Assembly (NCBI GenBank): GCA_000436795.1
Contig: HF993277.1
Location: forward strand, 1-32,813
Reading direction: 5' to 3'
DNA: 32,813 bases
Origin: Bacteroides sp. CAG:1076
GTDB lineage: Bacteria; Bacteroidota; Bacteroidia; Bacteroidales; Bacteroidaceae
The translations under genes and the position numbers were made by a program. A model generated the notes under the pieces. It searched no databases and was not told the origin of the DNA. It saw nothing but the letters and a program-made list of their open reading frames with translations. Shown here piece by piece: positions 8,044 through 17,084 of the stretch; position 1 is the stretch's first letter; every line of letters begins with the position of its first letter.

Positions 8044-9441
8044 TTAAAAAGATTTGGGTGATAACATACCTACGGCAGCTACTTCATCTGCTACGATGCT
8101 TATACCTTTAGTAGCTGTTGCAGTAACAGGGTCTATTTTATACAAAGCCGGATAGCTGCCATCGTTGGTTACTACAGGAATATAAGCCACTCCGTTGGTA
8201 CAGAAAGGAGTACCCAGTGAAGTAATGTTGCTTTTTTGTGGCATGCCGGTCGATACGGTAGTAAGCTTTCCATCTTCAGCTTTGAATATAGCCAGTTCGG
8301 TAACGACGGCATTTGTTCCGCTCATCATACCTGCCGTTCCGTCGGTATACATTTGCAAGAGAAAATAATCCTGAGTAATGTGCCAGCAGCGGAACATCGG
8401 TTTTTTGTTGCCTAATTCTTCCAAGTTATAATAATAGTTCGAGTCGAAAGCCGTTTCGCCAGCCTTGATGCGCATAACTCCTGAAGGAAGCGTACCTGTA
8501 ACTTTTTTCAAGTCGCTGGAAGAAGTTGCCGTACGTCCGTATCCTGGAGAGAAAACATACAAGTCGCCGTTATCGGCAGCCCAGATGGTCTGATAATACT
8601 GAGAACGGTTTCTTCCGCAGGCAAATCCGATTTTATCTGTTTCTACGATGGTTGGAGTTTCGTTGAAACTGCTTCCGTTATAAATAGCGATGAATGCCTT
8701 GTCGGGATACTGGGTAGCAGGTATCTGTCCGGCTGTATAGGAACCGGAGCCGGTACCTCCGTCCGATTTGGCAACCAGGTCGGCATCTGTTATCTTGTCG
8801 GGGAATGTATTGACACCGTAATGACTCATTCCCATTGGGATGACTGAAGTATAGAGTTTGTTGTTTGCTTCTACAAAGCCTGCAAAGCTGACAAACTCAC
8901 CGTTTCCAAGGAAGTTTTCGGCAATCTGTGTACCAGTAGTCGTTTTGCCGCTGGTCGCATTCAGATAGTTGAACTGGAGATACTTGGCATAATGTTCACC
9001 GTCTGTTTCCTTACTTCCGTCGTTGGTAGAAGCAGTAATCACGTTGTTTCCCCAGATACCATACGTCGTGATGCGGTTGAATGTATACGAATTATGTTCA
9101 GCAGGCTTTCCGGTAGCTTGGTTTAAGATATAAGAAGCTCCGGTGCCAGCCTCTCCATTGTTATACTTCAAACTGAATAAATAATCGGTTCCATAGAAAA
9201 CCCAGTAAGAACCTCCAATGGTTTCGGTTCCGTTTCCTACCGAAGTAACAGTTCCTTCGTCGAGCGATTCGGAAGTGATGAGGTAGGTTGCATCACTGGT
9301 TGTTGCTGCGATGACATATTTGTCTGTTCCGGTTGCTGCTCCTCCTGAATTTTGGGTTATGTATTCTTCGCTGCATGAGCAGAACAGGCTGCCGGAGCAC
9401 AGAGCTACTGTCAGGGCATGTGTAAGATACTTTTTTTGCAT
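8044..9441 (-). CDS. xusB: DUF4374 surface lipoprotein, XusB-like siderophore-binding protein
   Basis: The 465-residue protein has a lipoprotein signal ending at Cys23, followed by Ser-Glu-Glu. That acidic run fits the Bacteroides lipoprotein export signal that directs lipoproteins to the outer face of the outer membrane. The rest looks like a beta-propeller-type DUF4374 domain, with repeated short beta segments and many Thr, Ser, Gly and Tyr residues. In B. thetaiotaomicron XusB is the DUF4374 lipoprotein that captures ferric enterobactin-type siderophores and hands them to XusA. Gene order and family agree here, so capture of xenosiderophores is the likely role. It starts 24 bp after the receptor gene. 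The binding residues cannot be identified without a structure-based alignment. Confidence 0.88.
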   Translation of the reverse strand: MQKKYLTHALTVALCSGSLFCSCSEEYITQNSGGAATGTDKYVIAATTSDATYLITSESLDEGTVTSVGNGTETIGGSYWVFYGTDYLFSLKYNNGEAGTGASYILNQATGKPAEHNSYTFNRITTYGIWGNNVITASTNDGSKETDGEHYAKYLQFNYLNATSGKTTTGTQIAENFLGNGEFVSFAGFVEANNKLYTSVIPMGMSHYGVNTFPDKITDADLVAKSDGGTGSGSYTAGQIPATQYPDKAFIAIYNGSSFNETPTIVETDKIGFACGRNRSQYYQTIWAADNGDLYVFSPGYGRTATSSSDLKKVTGTLPSGVMRIKAGETAFDSNYYYNLEELGNKKPMFRCWHITQDYFLLQMYTDGTAGMMSGTNAVVTELAIFKAEDGKLTTVSTGMPQKSNITSLGTPFCTNGVAYIPVVTNDGSYPALYKIDPVTATATKGISIVADEVAAVGMLSPKSF

Positions 9442-9465
9442 GTTCTTTTTATGTTTTAGTTTTTA

Positions 9466-11856
9466 TTATTTTCCAAAGTTTACTCTTATTTTTCCATAAA
9501 AGGCCCGTCCCGCCTTTTGCAGGCTGAAGTTATCGTACAGTTTGGCATCGGTCAGGTTACGGCATTCGAAAGAAAGGTTGTAACGTCCTCCTTTCAGGCT
9601 GTATCCGATACTGAGGTTGTGCGAAATTTGTTCGGGCACACGGATTTTGGTAGTCGGATCTCCCAGGTTTTCCCAGTACAGCGGAAACTCATGCTGGTAG
9701 TATCCGTCATATCCCAGTGTCAGTACATTTCCTTTTGCGAACAAGTCGTGCCAGGTAAGCGAGGCATCGAAATTGGCATACAGGTACGGCTGGTTTGGAA
9801 TACGCTGACCGTACGTCAGGCTTTCCTGCTGTGTACCTCCGGCGCGATATTTTTCCTCGTCGCGGGCATTCATGGAATTGAATGTTCCCCCTATGTTGAA
9901 CCATCGGGAGTAATTATACCGCAGTGAGATATTATACCCTTTAGTTTTCACTCTGCCATGGTTTTCGTAATATCCGAAACTCATGTTGCTTACCTGCGAC
10001 AGCCCTCGCTTGATATAGTCTTTCGTATCACGATAGATCAGACTGCCTTCTACGTAAATGGCATGCTTGCCTATGTGGTAAGCATAACTCAGGTTCAAAT
10101 TGAAATTATCACTTCTTTCCGGTTTTAAGTCAGCCTTTCCTGCTTCCAGGTCCTCATCACCAAACAACTCATCGGTAGTAGGCAGCCTGTAAGCCTTTTC
10201 GTAAGAAAGTTTGGCTTGCAGGTCTTTTACGATAAAATAAGTACCTGCGGCACCGTATCCCAGCGAACTAAGATGTTTCTTCAGCAGGATGTAATTTCCT
10301 ATTCCATCTGAATTTTGCGATACAGGCCCTTCGTTATACTGGTTATAGTATTTGGCAAAAGCCGAAACATTCCATTTGTCGGAAGGCATGTAGCGGTACG
10401 ACAGTCCGGTGATGTTTTTTCGTGTCTTCTTAGGGATGCTGAAATCGGAAAGTTTGGAGCTGCCCGATATATACGAACGAGTGGTACGGTGGAAGGTACT
10501 GATTACGTGATTCAGTGTAAAAGTGTGTACTTCTCCAATACGATAATTGGCTGTAATCGTCCCGTTCCAGTTCGTATTTTTCGATTCGTTGTTCTGGTGT
10601 GACTGCTCTCCCGGTATTCCGGTATATTTTTTATCTCCCAGCCAGTTGTATTTGTAAGCTGCTGTATCAATATTATGTGTAATGTTGTGGTTATAATTGG
10701 CTGTTGCCGATACATCCAGTCCTTCTATCAGCAGGTTGCGCTTACGGTATTCTACCGACGGGACGAAAGAATATCCTTTACGGTGTTTCTGGCCGAATAC
10801 TACATACTGGTAGACCCCAGTCTGGATTTCCTTGTAGAAATGAGAATAATTGAAGCTGAACACCAGACGGTCTGCCCAGTTTTTGTCCATAATTCCTATT
10901 TTTCCGATAACAGCTTCGTTGTGGAACATATCGTTGAAACGTTTTACGTGGTAAATTTTCTTTTTGTCTGTACTTTCGGTTACGCCATCTTCGCCAAATT
11001 CGGTGATATAGTTGTCAATATAATAATCGTTATCCGAATAGTTCTGGAAAGCATTTATCTCGTACATTAGTCCGTTTTTGAACGTCTGGCCAAAATTTAC
11101 GTACGATTTATGTGTATTGAATGAACCATATGAATAAGATGCATCAAGAAACCAGTTACGTCGTTTCTTATTGGTTACGATGTTGATAACTCCTCCCAAA
11201 GCATCCGTTCCGAATCCTACAGGTACAACACCTTTGTACACTTCAATACGTTCAGCAAAATTAACTGGAATATTATTCAGGTCGAAGGCAGTGCCTGCTC
11301 CTTCCTGCGGTACACCGTCGATAAATACTTTCACATGTTTTCCACTGAATCCGTCGAGCATCAGCTGCATGTCCGATCCTACACCGCCCGATTCACGGAG
11401 TTTTATTCCCGGAAGCTGAGTCAATGCTTCGCTCAGGCTTTTGGTAGAATTGTGTAGTTCCTTCGTATCGACAGCTACCGCATTGAAAGCCGATTTTTTT
11501 ACACGGCTCACTCCGGTAGATGTGACTACTACTTCATCCAGTTCTGTTACCGAAGGTTTTAGTACAACTGTTTGTTTAGTGCGTCCATCGTGCATTATTT
11601 CGATTGCTTTTTCGTATGTTTCAAATCCGATAGCCGAAACGATAAGTGTATATTTTCCTGCAGGAGCCTGCAGGTGATAGATACCTTGTTCGTTGGTCGT
11701 GCACCCGTATTGTGTTCCCTTCAGGTATACAGTAGCGTAGTCTATTACGGTTTTGTCGGTAGCAACAACTTTACCTGAGAGTAATGTACGGGATTGTGCA
11801 AAAATAGAAACAGAACAAATCAGTAGTATGAAAGTGAGTGTACTGGTTTTTATCAT
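9466..11856 (-). CDS. xusA: TonB-dependent outer-membrane receptor, XusA-like
   Basis: Predicted importer of ferric xenosiderophores across the outer membrane. The preferred start at 11856 gives 796 residues: signal peptide MIKTSTLTF...FAQ (1-21), a CarboxypepD_reg-like beta-sandwich (about 25-100), a TonB-box-like segment ELDEVVVTST, a plug domain (FIDGVPQEG, DALGGVINIVTNKK), then a long beta-barrel. An in-frame ATG at 11922 would add 22 residues lacking signal character and would precede the likely transcription start set by the box at 11920-11927, so I reject it. No SusD partner is adjacent; the DUF4374 lipoprotein takes that place. That distinguishes it from glycan SusC proteins and matches XusABC. 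Confidence 0.88.
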   Translation of the reverse strand: MIKTSTLTFILLICSVSIFAQSRTLLSGKVVATDKTVIDYATVYLKGTQYGCTTNEQGIYHLQAPAGKYTLIVSAIGFETYEKAIEIMHDGRTKQTVVLKPSVTELDEVVVTSTGVSRVKKSAFNAVAVDTKELHNSTKSLSEALTQLPGIKLRESGGVGSDMQLMLDGFSGKHVKVFIDGVPQEGAGTAFDLNNIPVNFAERIEVYKGVVPVGFGTDALGGVINIVTNKKRRNWFLDASYSYGSFNTHKSYVNFGQTFKNGLMYEINAFQNYSDNDYYIDNYITEFGEDGVTESTDKKKIYHVKRFNDMFHNEAVIGKIGIMDKNWADRLVFSFNYSHFYKEIQTGVYQYVVFGQKHRKGYSFVPSVEYRKRNLLIEGLDVSATANYNHNITHNIDTAAYKYNWLGDKKYTGIPGEQSHQNNESKNTNWNGTITANYRIGEVHTFTLNHVISTFHRTTRSYISGSSKLSDFSIPKKTRKNITGLSYRYMPSDKWNVSAFAKYYNQYNEGPVSQNSDGIGNYILLKKHLSSLGYGAAGTYFIVKDLQAKLSYEKAYRLPTTDELFGDEDLEAGKADLKPERSDNFNLNLSYAYHIGKHAIYVEGSLIYRDTKDYIKRGLSQVSNMSFGYYENHGRVKTKGYNISLRYNYSRWFNIGGTFNSMNARDEEKYRAGGTQQESLTYGQRIPNQPYLYANFDASLTWHDLFAKGNVLTLGYDGYYQHEFPLYWENLGDPTTKIRVPEQISHNLSIGYSLKGGRYNLSFECRNLTDAKLYDNFSLQKAGRAFYGKIRVNFGK

Positions 11857-11919
11857 TGATTCTTTTTCCTTAAATATTATACCTATTATACCTTTTAAAA
11901 GCCATTCTATTCGATGGTG

Positions 11920-11965
11920 CAAAGTTATTCAGGTAAGGAAGAAGAATCAATCACCAAAATTTGGT
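11920..11965 (-). promoter_or_regulatory. Candidate xusA promoter with upstream palindrome
   Basis: On the minus strand 11920-11927 reads TAACTTTG, an exact -7 match. At 20-bp spacing, 11948-11951 reads ATTG, three of four to the -33 TTTG. Just upstream is a 13-bp near-palindrome, ACCAAAATTTGGT (11953-11965). Its position suits an operator for an iron-responsive or other regulator, but the factor is unknown. Confidence 0.5.
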
Positions 11966-11994
11966 ATTTGTCGGACTGAATTTTCCGGATATAG

Positions 11995-12036
11995 CTAAAA
12001 CAGCAATACCTAAATGTTGGTATTATGCTGTTTTAG
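11995..12036 (-). terminator. Hairpin terminator at the end of the deacetylase gene
   Basis: CTAAAACAGCA then ATACC (11995-12010) pairs with GGTAT and TGCTGTTTTAG (12019-12036), interrupted only by a 2-nt bulge. On the minus strand it overlaps the stop codon of the polysaccharide deacetylase and would separate that gene from xusA. Confidence 0.65.
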
Positions 12037-12644
12037 TCGAATACTTTGAAGGTATATCCTTGTGCCAGCAGCCACTCTATAGAGCGGGGAAGGGCGTATT
12101 TCATGCGTGGTTCCGACTTGATAGAATCGTGGAAAGTGATGATGGATCCGTTGCGGGCATAGCGCTTTACGTTTTCGAATACCTGTTTTCCATTTAAACG
12201 CTTGCTGTAATCGCGGGTCACCAGATCCCACATCACAATGCGGTATTTCCTTTTTAGCACCATGTATTGCAGCCACCGCATATGTCCGTGTGGAGGGCGG
12301 AATAAATCTGTATGCAGATATTCGTTGGCTTTATCAGTATTGGCAAGATAGTTTTTGCTTAAGAATTCAAATCCTCTGATATGGTTGAATGTATGATTTC
12401 CGATGCGGTGTCCTCGTTCTACTACCATGCGGAACTCTTCAGGATGCTTGCGTACGTTGTCGCCTACCATAAAAAAGGTAGCCTTAATACCATATTTGTC
12501 GAGCAAGTCGAGAACCCATGGTGTTATTTCGGGAATAGGTCCGTCGTCGAATGTCAGATAAACAGATTTTTCATTCTTGTTCATACGCCATAATGCACTT
12601 GGGTATAGCAGGCGTAATATCTGGGGTGGTTGTTCTATTAGCAT
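12033..12644 (-). CDS. Polysaccharide deacetylase family protein (NodB fold)
   Basis: A carbohydrate esterase 4-type deacetylase of 203 residues that would remove N- or O-acetyl groups from a polysaccharide. NodB-domain motifs are complete: TFDDGP (31-36) with the Asp33/Asp34 pair, the metal motif His84-x3-His88, RPPHG (116-120), WDL, and ITFHDS near residue 170. No signal peptide or membrane segment is visible at the N terminus, so a cytoplasmic location or an unconventional route is implied, though peptidoglycan deacetylases of this family usually act outside. The substrate is unknown. The gene stands between two hairpins, 12673-12717 upstream and 11995-12036 downstream, so it may be expressed alone. 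No clear promoter box was found in the 100 bp upstream. Confidence 0.9.
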   Translation of the reverse strand: MLIEQPPQILRLLYPSALWRMNKNEKSVYLTFDDGPIPEITPWVLDLLDKYGIKATFFMVGDNVRKHPEEFRMVVERGHRIGNHTFNHIRGFEFLSKNYLANTDKANEYLHTDLFRPPHGHMRWLQYMVLKRKYRIVMWDLVTRDYSKRLNGKQVFENVKRYARNGSIITFHDSIKSEPRMKYALPRSIEWLLAQGYTFKVFD

Positions 12645-12672
12645 GATTCTGATGTGCCACGAAAAAGAAAAT

Positions 12673-12717
12673 CACAGAGGGAACAGCTTATAAGGTTACA
12701 AGTTCTGTCCCTCTGTG
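12673..12717 (-). terminator. Hairpin terminator after the DUF2723 gene
   Basis: CACAGAGGGAACAG (12673-12686) pairs with CTGTCCCTCTGTG (12705-12717), with one bulged A. It lies in the 103-bp gap between the DUF2723 gene and the deacetylase and is followed on the minus strand by weakly T-rich sequence. Confidence 0.65.
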
Positions 12718-12747
12718 GTTTTATGAAATAGTGTTATATTATAATCT

Positions 12748-15700
12748 TTATTTACTTTCCGGATGTGTACTACCTACACGGCGTTCCAGTAATTGATAAA
12801 GTTGCTCGAACTTCTGTGCATAATGAGCAGCCGATTCCAGTTCCTTGCCAGTCTTGGCATCTTTCAGATTTGCCAGAGATTTGCATACGTCATCCAGAAT
12901 ATAGAAGTGACGCATACATTCTTCGTACGAGCCGGCAAAACGTTCTTCGTCAAGGCTCAGATACCAGCTTGCATACTCTACAGAATTGTTTGCCAATTGT
13001 TCAAGTATATTTTCTGCTTTTTTGGTCTGTCCCAATTGAGCATAATCGTCTGCCATTTCCTTCGAGCTGCTATAAATATAGTCGTGACGAACGGTCGTAC
13101 TAGGAATAACCTTTTCGCAGTAGTCCAACACTTTTAGTGCTTTATCTGCTTTGCCTTCTTTTATCAGTTGGCTGGCAAGCTGGACAAACAAGCGGCGATG
13201 TGTATCACACATTCGGAGTACCGTTTCATCCAGATAAATATCAGGATTGTCGATACCGCCAAACTTAAATTTGGTCATCAGGTTAGTGTACATCTTTTCG
13301 CTATCGATACGGCGTCCTAACTTGACATTATCGAAAGGAGTGATACGATAAGCAAGACCTTCCTGCAAGAAATTGTTTGTCAGATTCAGCTGATTTTCGG
13401 TTCCTACTGTGATAGCCATATACATCGGACGTTCCCAGTTGGTATTAGCAAGCATTTCCAGCATCATCAATTCGCTCTTATATAACAGACGTTTGCCTTT
13501 CAGCGAAATAGTCATATAATCAGGAATTGAATCAGGAGTCAGCATACCGGAGCGTTTGATAGCTTCTTTATCCAGTTTGATGACAATACTGTCGGTTGGA
13601 ATCATCTGTAAACCTTCTTTCGGCGAGCGTACCCAGTATTTCAGGATATTCTTCAGTTCGTACGGGTTATCGCCAAATTCTTTCTTGGCTTCTTCCGGAT
13701 TTTGCTTGTAGAAATTGTTTATAGTTTCCATTGCTTCCGGACGTACATATACAGCTTCGTTGTGTCCTTGTACATAATCTATACGTTCCCAGTTGATAGG
13801 AACCGACGGAGAATCGTAAGCTGGACGGCGCATCTGGTCGATGTACCAGTCTGTTTGCAGGTAACTGAGGTTACATACACGTACATCGGTACGGAATCCT
13901 TCTGTTTCCTGATTGTACCAGAGCGGGAATGTATCGTTATCACCGTTGGTGAATATAATCGGATTACCTTTGTCCTGTACGGTGCTCAGGTAGTTCTGTC
14001 CGAAATCACGGCAGGTATAACGTCCGCTACGGTCGTGATCATCCCACGTCTGACTTACCATCTGTACAGGTACCAGCAGGCAGACGATGCTTGCCAAGAT
14101 TGCTGCCGGTTTTTCGCTCATACGCTTGCTCAGCCATTCGGAGATAGCGGCTACACCTAAACCAATCCAAATAGCAAAGGCATAGAACGAACCTGCGTAT
14201 GCGTAGTCACGTTCACGCGGTTGCTGAGGTGTCTGATTCAGATACAGAACGATGGCAAGTCCTGTCATAAAGAACAGGAAGAAAACAATCCAGAACTGCT
14301 GTATGCCTTTCTCTCCTTTGTATGCCTGCCAGAATAGACCAATCAGTCCCAGTATCAGCGGCAGACAATAGAAGACGTTATGACCTTTATTGTTCTTCAA
14401 GTCGGATGGTAACAGACTTTGGTCACCTACAAGATACTTGTCGATGAATGAAATACCTGTAATCCAGTTACCATGTTCTATTTCTCCTTGTCCCTGAATG
14501 TCATTCTGACGTCCTGCGAAATTCCACATAAAGTAACGCCAGTACATATAGTTCAACTGATAAATAAAGAAGAACTTGATGTTATCCCATTGTGTCGGAA
14601 TCTTGACCATCAGCATTTCTCCACACTGGTCGTAAGGAACTTGACGTCCTTCTACTCCTCCCAGCCAATCTTCGTAAGCCTTGGCGTGATCGGAACTCCA
14701 CATACGTGGGAAAAGCATGTTCTGTGCATACTTATATTCCGTTTTATTACGTACAACTTCGTAACTGTCTTTTTCATCCGGGCGCTCTTTTTCTTTGCGC
14801 TGGTATACCGGTGCACCTTCGGTCATATCGTAAGTACATCCGCCATCTACTTCCTTCAGTGCAATTTTTGAGGCATACGTTTGACCGTAGAATAACGGGC
14901 GTGTACCATATTGCTCACGTCCCAGATACTCACCTAAGGTAAAGATGTCTTCCGGAGAGTTCTGGTCCATCGGGGTATTTGCCGATGAACGGATTACAAT
15001 TACGGCATACGAAGAGTATCCTACAACGATCATCATCAGGCAGAGCAGAGAGGTATTCAGTGTACGTGCGCTTACACGAAGTTTTTCGGGCAGGTCGGCA
15101 AACAAATAAATGGCCAATATAACCAATACAATGATGCCAATCAGTACGCTGCTCCAGCCGTGTCCGTAAAATGGAATACCTACCAGACCCACAGTTGTGA
15201 GGAATGAGATATTCATGAGTTTGCGGCTACGGACTGTATAGCTTTCGTATACTCCCCATATAATGCTGGCAGCCAGTATGATAATGTAGATAATCAGTCC
15301 GGTATTGAATGAGAATCCCAGTCCGTTTACAAATAAGAGTTCAAACCATCCACCCACTTTTACGATACCCGGTACGATACCATATAATACAGCAGCTACG
15401 AGTACCATGGAGCCGATAAGTGCTATCAGACTACCTTTCAGACTGGCATTGGGGTTTTTCTTGTAATAATATACCAGTACAATTGCCGGAATACATAGCA
15501 AGTTCAGCAGGTGCACACCGATAGAAAGTCCTGTCAGGTAAGCAATCAGGATTAACCATCGGTCGCTATGGGCTTCGTTTGCCCGGTTTTCCCATTTCAG
15601 TATCAGCCAGAATACCAAGGCCGTAAACAAGCTGGAGTATGCATATACTTCACCTTCTACCGCGCTGAACCAGAATGTGTCACTCCAGGTATAGGCAAGT

Positions 15701-16083
15701 GCGCCTACCAGTCCTGATCCCATGATGGCAATCAGGCGGCCTGTTGTCATGTCTTCTTCTCGCGGACATATCAGCTTTTTAGCCAGACAAGTAATGCTCC
15801 AGAACAAAAACAAGATACATGCTGCACTCATCAATGCACTCATGGTATTTACCATGCGGGCTACCTGCGAAGGATCACTTGTGAACTGGCTGAAAAGATT
15901 AGCCGTAAGCATGAAGAAAGGTGCGCCGGGCGGGTGACCTACTTCCAGTTTATATCCTGTTGTAATAAATTCGGGACAGTCCCAAAAGCTGGCGGTTGGT
16001 TCTATCGTAGAGCAATATGTAAAAGCTGCAATCACGAACGCCAGCCACCCGACCAGATTGTTAATCTTGTTGTACTGTTTCAT
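12748..16083 (-). CDS. DUF2723 multi-pass membrane protein, probable GT-C glycosyltransferase
   Basis: The 1111-residue protein (start taken at MKQYNK, 16083) has roughly a dozen hydrophobic segments in its first 340 residues and between about 570 and 680. A long soluble, TPR-like C-terminal region follows (DKALKVLDYCEKV, QTKKAENILEQLAN). Near the N terminus it has WDCPEF with Asp35 and Glu38, then GHPPGAP (49-55), the family hallmark placed in the first external loop, as in GT-C enzymes using polyprenyl-phosphate sugars. Human TMEM260, an O-mannosyltransferase, carries the same domain. A role in protein or cell-envelope glycosylation is therefore inferred; substrate and donor are unknown. 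An ATG 7 codons upstream (16104) is too close to the presumed transcription start. Confidence 0.88.
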   Translation of the reverse strand: MKQYNKINNLVGWLAFVIAAFTYCSTIEPTASFWDCPEFITTGYKLEVGHPPGAPFFMLTANLFSQFTSDPSQVARMVNTMSALMSAACILFLFWSITCLAKKLICPREEDMTTGRLIAIMGSGLVGALAYTWSDTFWFSAVEGEVYAYSSLFTALVFWLILKWENRANEAHSDRWLILIAYLTGLSIGVHLLNLLCIPAIVLVYYYKKNPNASLKGSLIALIGSMVLVAAVLYGIVPGIVKVGGWFELLFVNGLGFSFNTGLIIYIIILAASIIWGVYESYTVRSRKLMNISFLTTVGLVGIPFYGHGWSSVLIGIIVLVILAIYLFADLPEKLRVSARTLNTSLLCLMMIVVGYSSYAVIVIRSSANTPMDQNSPEDIFTLGEYLGREQYGTRPLFYGQTYASKIALKEVDGGCTYDMTEGAPVYQRKEKERPDEKDSYEVVRNKTEYKYAQNMLFPRMWSSDHAKAYEDWLGGVEGRQVPYDQCGEMLMVKIPTQWDNIKFFFIYQLNYMYWRYFMWNFAGRQNDIQGQGEIEHGNWITGISFIDKYLVGDQSLLPSDLKNNKGHNVFYCLPLILGLIGLFWQAYKGEKGIQQFWIVFFLFFMTGLAIVLYLNQTPQQPRERDYAYAGSFYAFAIWIGLGVAAISEWLSKRMSEKPAAILASIVCLLVPVQMVSQTWDDHDRSGRYTCRDFGQNYLSTVQDKGNPIIFTNGDNDTFPLWYNQETEGFRTDVRVCNLSYLQTDWYIDQMRRPAYDSPSVPINWERIDYVQGHNEAVYVRPEAMETINNFYKQNPEEAKKEFGDNPYELKNILKYWVRSPKEGLQMIPTDSIVIKLDKEAIKRSGMLTPDSIPDYMTISLKGKRLLYKSELMMLEMLANTNWERPMYMAITVGTENQLNLTNNFLQEGLAYRITPFDNVKLGRRIDSEKMYTNLMTKFKFGGIDNPDIYLDETVLRMCDTHRRLFVQLASQLIKEGKADKALKVLDYCEKVIPSTTVRHDYIYSSSKEMADDYAQLGQTKKAENILEQLANNSVEYASWYLSLDEERFAGSYEECMRHFYILDDVCKSLANLKDAKTGKELESAAHYAQKFEQLYQLLERRVGSTHPESK

Positions 16084-16120
16084 GTGAGTTATTTTGTTTC
16101 TCATTAAAGTTCATTGTCCG

Positions 16121-16128
16121 CAAAGATA
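16121..16128 (-). promoter_or_regulatory. Candidate -7 box for the DUF2723 gene
   Basis: On the minus strand this reads TATCTTTG, an exact consensus match, 37 bp upstream of the ATG at 16083. It supports that start over 16104, which would leave a leader of only about 10 nt. Confidence 0.55.
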
Positions 16129-16308
16129 GTGATAATCTTTTTTCTCATTGCAGATTACACGGATTTTCATGGTTTTTAGCATATTGATTTCACTCTTTAT
16201 CTTTTTTATTCGTCATTTTTATTCATGAAGGCTTGACCTTTTTGCAAGAAAAGGATAAGGAGGAAATTTTATAAAAGAGGGAAAAGTAAAAACGAGTTTG
16301 TTGTTTAT

Positions 16309-17076
16309 TTAGTCGTGATGATGACTTTTCAATACCCGATGAGGCAGGTTGCCATGTCCCAGTAATTCAATGGGACAACCGAAGTGCTCTTCCAGCCATT
16401 CTGTAGGAATTTCCGTATCGGGATGATAATCCAATGTGCCATTCACGCAGGCTATCGATTTGACATTCTGTAATACAGTACCAATATCGTGACTGACTAA
16501 AATAATAGCTCGTTCCTTGTTTATTTCCTCTAAAAGAGAATAAAGTTTTGCTTCAAAGCGCTTATCTATATACGTATTGGGTTCATCCAAAATCACGACC
16601 TGAGGATCTGAAACCAGTGCACGGCCTAATAGTGCCCGTTGTAATTGTCCGCCGCTTAATTGTCCGATAGCTCTGTTTTCCAGACCTTCAAGTCCCATGC
16701 GGGTTATGATAGCTCGTACTTGTTCATGTTGTTTGGCAGTGAACGAACGTAATAAGGATTTTTGTTTGTTCAGTCCGGATAATACGACATCGTATACAGA
16801 GATAGGAAATTTCTTATCGATAGAGTTATATTGTGGCAAGTAACCCATACTGATTTCTGGTACTTGCTTTCCTGCATTGTAGAAACACATTTCCCCCGAA
16901 ATAGGATGAAGTAATCCAAGAATGATTTTTATCAAGGTTGTTTTTCCTCCACCGTTAGGGCCGATAACTCCCAGAAAGTCCTTTTCGTATACCGTCAGAT
17001 TGACATCATCCAGCACTTGCTTACGTTCGTATGCTGCATAAATATGATTTAATTGTATAATTGGCTGTTTGTCCAT
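16309..17076 (-). CDS. znuC: Metal ABC transporter ATP-binding protein, ZnuC-like
   Basis: A 255-residue ATPase subunit powering uptake of zinc or manganese. Walker A GPNGGGKTT is at 39-47, signature LSGGQ at 140-144, Walker B VVILDE at 160-165, and the switch His at 196 in LVSHD. The pattern CFYNAGKQVPEISMGYLPQ, with the PQ Q-loop, and overall length match the ZnuC/MntB family. The longer frame beginning at 17130 overlaps the upstream gene and adds an unconserved leader. The ATG at 17076 lies 8 bp after that gene's stop, which I take as the start. A permease should follow but does not: the next gene downstream is unrelated DUF2723 after about 200 bp. The metal is inferred from the partner protein. 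Confidence 0.88.
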   Translation of the reverse strand: MDKQPIIQLNHIYAAYERKQVLDDVNLTVYEKDFLGVIGPNGGGKTTLIKIILGLLHPISGEMCFYNAGKQVPEISMGYLPQYNSIDKKFPISVYDVVLSGLNKQKSLLRSFTAKQHEQVRAIITRMGLEGLENRAIGQLSGGQLQRALLGRALVSDPQVVILDEPNTYIDKRFEAKLYSLLEEINKERAIILVSHDIGTVLQNVKSIACVNGTLDYHPDTEIPTEWLEEHFGCPIELLGHGNLPHRVLKSHHHD

Positions 17077-17084
17077 AATACTCT

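Noticed and set aside
10675..11070. 131-codon plus-strand reading frame
   Set aside because: Antisense to the TonB receptor barrel, with no recognisable features.
11857..11922. N-terminal extension of xusA to the ATG at 11922
   Set aside because: It would overlap the -7 box at 11920-11927 and hide an evident signal peptide starting at 11856.
13702..14160. 152-codon plus-strand reading frame
   Set aside because: It lies opposite the DUF2723 gene and has no domain features; shadow of a real gene.
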